Positions 1-5,050 of a DNA stretch of 10,521 nt are shown one piece after another. The DNA comes from Kiritimatiellia bacterium. GTDB lineage: Bacteria; Verrucomicrobiota; Kiritimatiellia; SLAD01. The notes beneath the pieces are model-generated. The model was not told the DNA's origin. It saw only the letters and a list, made by a program, of their open reading frames with translations, and made no database searches. Both the position numbers and the translations under genes were made by a program. The stretch covers positions 1 through 10,521 of the forward strand of contig SLLF01000146.1 in the NCBI GenBank assembly GCA_007134175.1, read 5' to 3'. How positions within the stretch are numbered: position 1 is the first letter of the stretch; each line of letters starts with the position of its first letter.

Positions 1-317
1 CGCGCGTGCCCAAGGCGCACGATGTCGCGCCGTACCCGGCGATTGCGCGGGATATGGCCTTGGTAGTGGATGACGCTATCACGCATGGCGCCATTCTGGA
101 TGTCATCCGGCGCGCGGCGGGCGAGGAACTGGAAAACGTGGAATTGTTTGATATATTTACCGGGGAATCGATTGGGACCGGACGCAAGAGTATGGCCTAC
201 CGGTTGCGGTACCGCGCGGCGGATCGGACCTTGACAGACGAGGCGGCCAACGCGTATCATGCCCAAGTTAAGGACGCGATTCGTCGCGCGCTTGGCGTGG
301 TCATCCGGGAGGGGTAA
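1..317 (+). CDS. pheT: Phenylalanyl-tRNA synthetase beta subunit, C-terminal end (partial)
   Basis: This is the 3' end of pheT, cut by the window edge; the reading frame begins at base 3 and ends at TAA 315-317. The ~104 visible residues correspond to the ferredoxin-fold anticodon-binding (FDX-ACB) domain that closes bacterial PheT. Family-typical stretches are YPAIARDMALVV near the start, a central VELFDIFTG segment, KSMAYRLRYRAADRTLTD, and a final helix ending in REG. In the alpha2-beta2 enzyme this domain contacts the anticodon stem of tRNA-Phe, while the catalytic site is in PheS. An internal GTG at position 6 is only a codon inside the gene. No terminator is evident in the 50 bases before the next ORF, so transcription may continue into it. 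Identification is firm; what lies upstream (normally pheS) is not visible. Confidence 0.93.
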   Translation, partial: RVPKAHDVAPYPAIARDMALVVDDAITHGAILDVIRRAAGEELENVELFDIFTGESIGTGRKSMAYRLRYRAADRTLTDEAANAYHAQVKDAIRRALGVVIREG

Positions 318-367
318 AGCGTTTTAAGACCGGCTGATCTGTTGGACGATTTGAATAAGGTAGAAAC

Positions 368-592
368 ATGAGCCCTGTGTTACAGTGGATTGAAATATTG
401 ACCCTGATGGGGGGACTCGGCTTAATGGTTGGGTTGCTGTATCAGGTTTGGATTGCTTGTACCCTTGAAGCCAGTCTGATGTGTGTTACGTGGTGCGGTC
501 TGGCCAGGCGGCTGGCCTGTGCGGCACCATGGGGGCAACCGCCCGTTAGGCATCGGTTGCCATCCTGTAAGGCTTGGATTCAAGCAACATAG
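368..592 (+). CDS. Small ORF with hydrophobic N-terminus, possible small membrane protein
   Basis: This 74-codon ORF starts at ATG 368 behind a good Shine-Dalgarno (TAAGGTAG, 358-365) and ends at TAG 590-592. The first ~28 residues (SPVLQWIEILTLMGGLGLMV onward) are hydrophobic and could form one membrane segment. The rest is rich in Cys, Trp, Arg and Pro, uses unusual codons for this window, and overlaps a stretch full of nested inverted repeats (453-587). In many genomes zapA lies between pheT and 6S RNA, but this product shows no ZapA features. It may be a genuine short membrane protein, the remnant of a longer one, or a chance ORF over an RNA element. The ribosome-binding site is the best argument for translation of at least its first part. 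I do not recognise it. Confidence 0.35.
   Translation: MSPVLQWIEILTLMGGLGLMVGLLYQVWIACTLEASLMCVTWCGLARRLACAAPWGQPPVRHRLPSCKAWIQAT
453..587 (+). ncRNA. Candidate branched structured RNA element (unidentified)
   Basis: Several exact inverted repeats nest here. An outer stem is TTGCTTG (453-459) with CAAGCAA (581-587). Inside it lie AAGCC (468-472) with GGCTT (571-575) and TTAC (486-489) with GTAA (567-570). Two arms follow: TGGTGC/GCACCA (491-496/524-529) capped by GGCCAG/CTGGCC (502-507/512-517), and GGCAACCG/CGGTTGCC (534-541/554-561). Together they allow a closed three-way-junction fold of 135 bases. It matches no RNA family I can name; I looked for the SRP RNA, tRNA and common riboswitch cores without success. 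It could be a leader upstream of 6S RNA, an independent small RNA, or chance pairing in GC-rich DNA. The strand is assumed to follow the flanking genes. Confidence 0.3.
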
Positions 593-619
593 TTCTTTAC
601 CATCGATAATGGGTTCATG

Positions 620-635
620 GTTCTCCGAGGAGAAC
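620..635. repeat. Short inverted repeat just upstream of 6S RNA
   Basis: GTTCTCC (620-626) and GGAGAAC (629-635) are exact reverse complements separated by GA. The repeat ends 7 bases before the predicted 6S RNA. As RNA it would form a compact hairpin in a 5' leader; as DNA it could be an operator. A GATAAT at 605-610 resembles a -10 box that would start transcription near 617 and place this hairpin in a leader removed during 6S maturation, but no convincing -35 hexamer precedes it. A terminator is unlikely because no T run follows. Confidence 0.45.
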
Positions 636-641
636 AAATTT

Positions 642-820
642 ACCCTGCCTTGTTCGTGATTGGGCCCAAGCGGCTCCGACCCATTGTTTCTTGTAATGGG
701 AGCAGAGCGCTCGGCCGGCGCCTGCATGTCCCTGAAACGGGAAAGCAGAAACCGGATTCGGCGCGGCACCCACCCTTAAATAAGGGAACGGAGACACGGT
801 CCTAACGGCAAAGGCGGGGT
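642..820 (+). ncRNA. ssrS: 6S RNA (RNA polymerase regulator)
   Basis: 6S RNA mimics an open promoter, binds the housekeeping sigma-factor RNA polymerase holoenzyme and represses many promoters, mainly in stationary phase. The 5' part, CCCTGCCTTGTTCG followed by a GGGCC, follows the E. coli 6S pattern CTCTG-NNN-TGTTCG...GGGCC. The ends close perfectly: CCCTGCCTT (643-651) pairs with AAGGCGGGG (811-819), including one G-U. The central region has the expected small hairpins on both sides: CCCATT/AATGGG (680-685/695-700) on the 5' side and CCCTTA/TAAGGG (773-778/781-786) on the 3' side, the latter after the CACCCACC context also seen in proteobacterial 6S. The apical arm contains CTGC/GCAG (722-725/745-748). 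The length of ~178 bases is normal. In many bacteria 6S precedes the 5-formyltetrahydrofolate cyclo-ligase gene; here rarA lies between them. Exact mature ends are uncertain by a few bases. Confidence 0.85.
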
Positions 821-826
821 TTTTTT
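811..826 (+). terminator. T-run at the end of 6S RNA, possible intrinsic terminator
   Basis: The 3' strand of the 6S closing stem (AAGGCGGGG, 811-819) runs directly into seven Ts (820-826). A GC-rich stem followed by a U tract has the layout of an intrinsic terminator, except that the stem's partner strand lies ~160 bases upstream. Termination here could define the 6S 3' end and make rarA expression depend on read-through. The rarA Shine-Dalgarno begins only three bases after the T run. Confidence 0.4.
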
Positions 827-837
827 GTGGAGAAGAA

Positions 838-2199
838 ATGACCACGGATTGGTTTGAACAGGGTAACAAGCATAAATCGCCGGGGCGCGGGGCGCCCTTG
901 GCGGCCCGTCTACGCCCGCAATCGCTGGATGATGTGGTCGGCCAGGAACACGTTTTGGGTCCGGGCAAACTATTGCGCCGGGCGATAGAGGCCGATCGAT
1001 TGGGCAGTCTGATCCTTTACGGTCCGCCCGGCTGCGGCAAGACGACCCTGGCGGAAGTGATTGCGCGGACCACCCACCGTCGTTTTGAACGCACCAGTGG
1101 CGTATTGGCGAATGTGCAGGTGCTGCGTGAATTGCTGCAAACCGCCGAACACCGCCACACCCATGCCGGTACGGAGACGATTCTGTTCATCGATGAAATC
1201 CACCGCTTCAACAAGGCGCAGCAGGACGTTCTGCTGCCCTACGTGGAGCAGGGGGCGATCACCTTGATCGGCGCGACCACGCACAATCCGTTCTTCTTCA
1301 TCAACAGCCCGCTCACTTCGCGCTCCCAGATTTTTCAGCTCGAACCGCTATCCGTCGACGCCGTGCGTCGACTGCTGCAGCGCGCCTTGACCCATCCGGA
1401 CGGTCTTGCAAAACAGTGCGTGCAATTGGAGGATGAGGCGGCCACGCATTGGGGGGAGGTCTGCGAAGGGGATGCGCGGCGCGCCTTGAACGCCTTGGAA
1501 ATCGCCGTCCTGACCACGCCCCCGGCAGGCGACGGTACCATCTGCATTACGCGCGCGGTGGCCGAGGAATCGATCCAGAAAAAAGCCGTGGTGTACGACC
1601 ACGACGAAGACGAGCATTACGACACCATCTCCGCTTTCATCAAAAGCGTGCGCGGATCGGATCCGCACGCGGCCACCTACTGGCTGGCCAAGATGCTTTA
1701 TGCTGGAGAGGATCCGCGTTTTATCGCCCGCCGCCTGATCATTCTTGCTTCGGAAGATATCGGTAACGCCGATCCCCGGGGCTTGACGATTGCGGTGGCC
1801 GCACTGTCGGCGGTGGATTTTGTCGGCATGCCCGAGGCTCGCATCACGTTGGCGCAGGCCACGACCTATCTGGCCACGGCACCGAAAAGCAATGCCGCCT
1901 ATCGGGCCGTGGAGCAGGCGCTCAAGGACGTCAAGGAGGGCCGTACCCTGCCGGTACCCAAACCCCTGCGCGATGGCGGGCCGGTGGGCCGTAAGAAGCT
2001 GGGCTATACCGGTTACCGGTACGCGCATGCCTATGAGGGCCATTTCGTTGATCAGGCGTATATGCCCACTTCCGCCATCTATTATGAACCCAGTAACCAG
2101 GGGTACGAGCTCACCATCGGCAAGCGGATGGCCCATTGGGACGCCTTGCGGCAGCAGGCCCGCCAAGGCAAAGGAGGCGGCGATGCCACCACGGACTAA
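838..2199 (+). CDS. rarA: Replication-associated recombination protein A (AAA+ ATPase)
   Basis: RarA (MgsA) is a cytoplasmic clamp-loader-like AAA+ ATPase that acts at stalled replication forks and interacts with SSB. The 453-residue product has normal length and all family landmarks. These are Walker A GPPGCGKT at 62-69, Walker B ILFIDEIH at 115-122, sensor 1 GATTHNP at 145-151, the arginine-finger SR at 161-162, and a sensor-2 GDARRALN helix. The C-terminal tetramerisation region has KKAVVYDHDEDEHYDTISAF, GSDPHAATYWLAKML, FIARRLIILASEDIGNADP and a terminal LGYTGYRYAH segment. Sensor 1 reads GATTHNPFFF where most RarA proteins have GATTENPSFE. The start at ATG 838 is set by GGAGAAG at 829-835. 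It is the first gene of an overlapping trio with fau and rny, and begins right after 6S RNA, so it may share that transcript. Confidence 0.96.
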   Translation: MTTDWFEQGNKHKSPGRGAPLAARLRPQSLDDVVGQEHVLGPGKLLRRAIEADRLGSLILYGPPGCGKTTLAEVIARTTHRRFERTSGVLANVQVLRELLQTAEHRHTHAGTETILFIDEIHRFNKAQQDVLLPYVEQGAITLIGATTHNPFFFINSPLTSRSQIFQLEPLSVDAVRRLLQRALTHPDGLAKQCVQLEDEAATHWGEVCEGDARRALNALEIAVLTTPPAGDGTICITRAVAEESIQKKAVVYDHDEDEHYDTISAFIKSVRGSDPHAATYWLAKMLYAGEDPRFIARRLIILASEDIGNADPRGLTIAVAALSAVDFVGMPEARITLAQATTYLATAPKSNAAYRAVEQALKDVKEGRTLPVPKPLRDGGPVGRKKLGYTGYRYAHAYEGHFVDQAYMPTSAIYYEPSNQGYELTIGKRMAHWDALRQQARQGKGGGDATTD

Positions 2200-2833
2200 G
2201 GCCGAGTGGAGGAAGGATGTGCTGGCCCAACGCGCGGCGATGACACCGACGGAGCGGGCGCGGTGCAGCGCTGCCGCAGGGCAGCATTTGTGGGCGTGCG
2301 CACCGGTACGGACGGCGCAACGGCTGGCCGCTTTCATGGCACGCCCGGACGAAGTGCAAACAACGGACTTCATTGCGCGGTGCCACGCCGCTGGACGCCA
2401 GGTATGTGTGCCGCGCCGCACACCGGCTGGGACCTATGCCTTCGCATGGATCACGCCCGCCACTCGTTGGCAGGCGGGGACGTGGGGCATTATCGAGCCG
2501 GTCGAAGAAACCGCCCCAGTGGAGCCGCTAACCTTGGACGTGATCATCGTGCCGGCTGTGGCCGTGGATGCGGCGGGCCACCGGCTCGGTCACGGTGGCG
2601 GTTATTACGATCGCCTGCTGGCCGACTATGGCGGTCCCCGCGTGGCGCTTGTATTCGATTGCCAGCGCGTGGCCACACTGCCGGTAGAGGCGCACGATCA
2701 GCCGCTTACCGGCATGGTGACGGAATCCGGCTATTGCCATTTTAATACAATCGACCAGAACCTTAACCTGAACAACCATAGTGACGCCCGGCCGGTCCAG
2801 GCGTCGGAAGGAGCCTGTCATGACCATCACTGA
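2183..2833 (+). CDS. fau: 5-formyltetrahydrofolate cyclo-ligase
   Basis: This cytoplasmic enzyme converts 5-formyltetrahydrofolate to 5,10-methenyltetrahydrofolate using ATP, returning a dead-end folate to one-carbon metabolism. The 216-residue product shows the family signature RLGHGGGYYDRLL (134-146) at the nucleotide/folate site, an N-terminal helix with KDVLAQRAAMTPTER, a WGIIEP element (101-106), LDVIIVPAVAVD (118-129), and the late PVEAHDQPLTGMVTE segment (167-181). The final ~30 residues after that segment are a non-conserved tail that runs into the rny start. I chose ATG 2183 because a near-perfect AAGGAGG (2171-2177) sits five bases upstream. The gene overlaps rarA by 17 bases and rny by 14, implying translational coupling. 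The family is also called ygfA, linked to 6S RNA in E. coli; here one gene separates the two. Confidence 0.94.
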   Translation: MPPRTKAEWRKDVLAQRAAMTPTERARCSAAAGQHLWACAPVRTAQRLAAFMARPDEVQTTDFIARCHAAGRQVCVPRRTPAGTYAFAWITPATRWQAGTWGIIEPVEETAPVEPLTLDVIIVPAVAVDAAGHRLGHGGGYYDRLLADYGGPRVALVFDCQRVATLPVEAHDQPLTGMVTESGYCHFNTIDQNLNLNNHSDARPVQASEGACHDHH

Positions 2834-4379
2834 AGATATCTGGGTGCCATTGGCCGCGCTGTTCGGCATCCTGATGGGTTACGGTGCCCATATCGTGACC
2901 ACGGCTGTCCGTATTGCGTCCGCCCAGCACAACGCTAAACAAATGCTGCGCGATGCCCAGCGGGAATCGGATGCGCTGCTACGGGAAGCCAAGCTGCATG
3001 CCAAGGACGAGTACATCAAAATGCACGATAAATTCGAGGAGGAGACCCGTCAGCGGCGGACGGAGTTGATGGCGTATGAAGAGCGCGTAACCCAGCGCGA
3101 GGTCAATCTCGACCGTAAATTGGCCATGCTGGACAAAAAGGAATCCGTGCTCGACGAGAAGATTCAAGCGGTGGCGCAGAAGCAAGTCGAACTGGCAACG
3201 CGCGAGAAGGAGTTGGAGCAATTGCGCCAAGAGCAGCGCTCTAAACTCGAAGAAATCGCCGCTTTGACTCAGGAGGCCGCCCGCGAGCATTTGCTCAGTC
3301 GATTGGAGGAAGAGCTGCAAGGCGAATTTGGCGCGTTGATTCGCCGCAAGCACGATGCCGCAACGGAAACCGCCGAGCGGGAGGCGCGCCGGGTGATCAC
3401 GCTGGCGGTGGAACGGTATGCGGCGGATCAAGTGAATGAAATAACCACGTCGACCGTGCAATTGCCCAGCGACGACATGAAAGGCAGAATTATAGGCAAG
3501 GAAGGACGCAATATTCGTGCGCTGGAGGGGGCGACGGGTGTCAACTTCATGATCGATGACACGCCGGAAGTAGTGGTTATTTCCGGGTTCGATCCGTTGC
3601 GGCGGGAGATTGCGCGGCTTGCTCTTGAGCGACTAATTCAAGACGGGCGTATAAATCCAGCCCGCATAGAAGAGACGGTAGCCAAAGTCGAGGCCGAGCT
3701 GGATGAGACCGTTCGGGCTGCTGGCGAAGAAGCTGTTATGGAGCTGGGCCTGCGCGGAGTGGCTCCGGAGATTGTGCGGACCTTGGGGCGCCTGAAATTC
3801 CGGCACAGCTATGCCCAAAACGTCTTGAAACACTCGATCGAGGTGGGGCACCTCATGGGGCTGATGGCCGCCGAGCTGGAGTTGGATGTGCAGCTGGCCA
3901 AACGGATCGGCCTCTTTCACGACATCGGCAAGGCGTTGGACCATCAAATAGAAGGTAGCCACGCTTTGATCGGGGCTGATCTGCTCAAGCGTAACGGCGA
4001 ACCGCAGGTGGTCTTGAACGCGGTGGCCGCCCATCACGGGGATGTCGAAGGGGAAAGCGCCTACGCGCCCTTGACCACCGCTGCCGATGCCATGACGGCC
4101 TCGCGACCCGGGGCGCGCTCGGAAACCACCGATCTCTATCTGCAACGGCTGCAGAAATTGGAGGAAATTGCCAACAGCTTCCGCGGGGTGGCGAAATCCT
4201 TCGCGATCCAAGCCGGTCGCGAAATACGGGTGTTGGTCGAGCCGGGCAAGATTGACGACAATGAAGCGATGCAGCTGGCGCGCAACATCAGCAAGCAGAT
4301 TGAACACGATTTGCAGTATCCAGGCCAAATCAAGGTTACCGTGGTGCGGGAAACCCGCTGCGTGGAGTTCGCGCATTAG
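2820..4379 (+). CDS. rny: Ribonuclease Y, membrane-anchored endoribonuclease
   Basis: RNase Y is a membrane-tethered endonuclease that starts decay of many mRNAs and processes others. The 519-residue product has the standard order. An N-terminal membrane segment lies at about 8-30. A long charged coiled coil spans about 35-195. The KH domain has GRIIGKEGRNIRALE, with the GKEG loop at 226-229. The metal-binding HD domain has the HD pair at H367-D368, an upstream H338 and a later HHGD at 405-408. The conserved C-terminus is EPGKIDDNEAM...YPGQIKVTVVRE. No expected residue is missing. ATG 2820 is chosen because AAGGAG (2808-2813) lies six bases ahead and translation from here gives the canonical short tail before the membrane helix. 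It is the last gene of the rarA-fau-rny operon. No hairpin plus T-run follows; the next gene converges 13 bases beyond its stop. Confidence 0.97.
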   Translation: MTITEDIWVPLAALFGILMGYGAHIVTTAVRIASAQHNAKQMLRDAQRESDALLREAKLHAKDEYIKMHDKFEEETRQRRTELMAYEERVTQREVNLDRKLAMLDKKESVLDEKIQAVAQKQVELATREKELEQLRQEQRSKLEEIAALTQEAAREHLLSRLEEELQGEFGALIRRKHDAATETAEREARRVITLAVERYAADQVNEITTSTVQLPSDDMKGRIIGKEGRNIRALEGATGVNFMIDDTPEVVVISGFDPLRREIARLALERLIQDGRINPARIEETVAKVEAELDETVRAAGEEAVMELGLRGVAPEIVRTLGRLKFRHSYAQNVLKHSIEVGHLMGLMAAELELDVQLAKRIGLFHDIGKALDHQIEGSHALIGADLLKRNGEPQVVLNAVAAHHGDVEGESAYAPLTTAADAMTASRPGARSETTDLYLQRLQKLEEIANSFRGVAKSFAIQAGREIRVLVEPGKIDDNEAMQLARNISKQIEHDLQYPGQIKVTVVRETRCVEFAH

Positions 4380-4392
4380 ATGGCCGTCATGC

Positions 4393-4924
4393 CTACCGGT
4401 TTCCCGGATGCACGACGGGTGGCTGAATGGGGGGCGGCTTCGGCGTCCAGACGTGCAGGTCGCGGTTGCGGAACAGGGTGAGCGGTTGGTCTTCCAACGA
4501 GAGCGTAAACAGCCTCGCGTGGCCCGGGGGAAGGGTCTCCAGTGGTCCGGAACGAACCGTGAAGGCGAGAGGCGCGGCGGGGTCGTATGCGGTAACCGGG
4601 TGGAACGTATAGCGACCCAGGTTCCAGTGGGCCCCGGCCGGAGTCGTATCGAGCGCCCAGGACCGGGCCAGCCATTGGGTGTCGTTGAGCCGGAAGAAAT
4701 AGGCTTCGCGGTGGGCCATCGGTACGAGATGCCATAAGGCCCCACTCAAGGCCATCGCGCAGGAATTGTTGTACCGCCCGGATTTGTTTCGGGGTGTCGG
4801 GATGATAGATCGCCCCGAGATGAAGGTCGTGGGACCGGCCTGCCGTGCGGACAAAAAAGGGGGGCACAAAAAGGAGCACCACCAGTGCGGCGTAGTGCGT
4901 TGGGCGTTTCCATGAGCTATTCAT
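4393..4924 (-). pseudogene. Frameshifted gene for a small membrane-anchored or secreted protein, function unknown
   Basis: Two overlapping minus-strand frames read as one protein if one base is removed near 4740-4743. The upstream frame starts at ATG 4924-4922 and gives NSSWKRPTHY, a hydrophobic segment (AALVVLLFVPPFF) that could be a signal peptide or anchor, then HLGAIYHPDTPKQIRAVQQF. The downstream frame continues with HLVPMAHREAYFFRLNDTQW, GRYTFHPVTAYD, SLEDQPLTLFRNRDLHVW and ends at TAG 4395-4393. Each frame becomes Arg/Pro/Gly-rich and shadow-like where the other becomes protein-like. Dropping one G from the GGGG run (minus strand) joins them as DGLEWALWHLVP, giving ~176 residues. The start lacks a clear Shine-Dalgarno. 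It faces the large glycosyltransferase gene divergently across 126 bases. I do not recognise the family. Either a true inactivating mutation or a homopolymer sequencing error would explain it. Confidence 0.6.
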
Positions 4925-5050
4925 ATTCGCCGAAACGATAGGAATTGATGTGCGGACGATCAAGCGGATTCGGAATGGCTGGTAAGCATGTGATGGGGTA
5001 TGGTCATAGCGAATAGGATTGTGTATGGTTCGCGGACGACGTGAGTGGTA

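Noticed and set aside
534..561. Integron attC site suggested by GTTAGGC at 545-551
   Set aside because: No matching complementary core lies at a suitable distance, the repeat it sits in is a simple hairpin loop, and there is no integrase or cassette array.
1348..2421. Long minus-strand open frame (357 codons) opposite rarA
   Set aside because: It is a shadow of the high-GC rarA coding sequence: no recognisable domain, and the sense strand encodes a fully conserved RarA.
3633..4745. Minus-strand frame of 370 codons over the end of rny
   Set aside because: It lies antisense to the conserved KH and HD domains of RNase Y and has His/Arg/Pro-rich shadow composition.
5014..5019. TAGGAT as a -10 promoter box for the large glycosyltransferase
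   Set aside because: At the correct spacing the -35 position reads TGATGG, a weak match, so I mention it only as a possibility within the gene entry.
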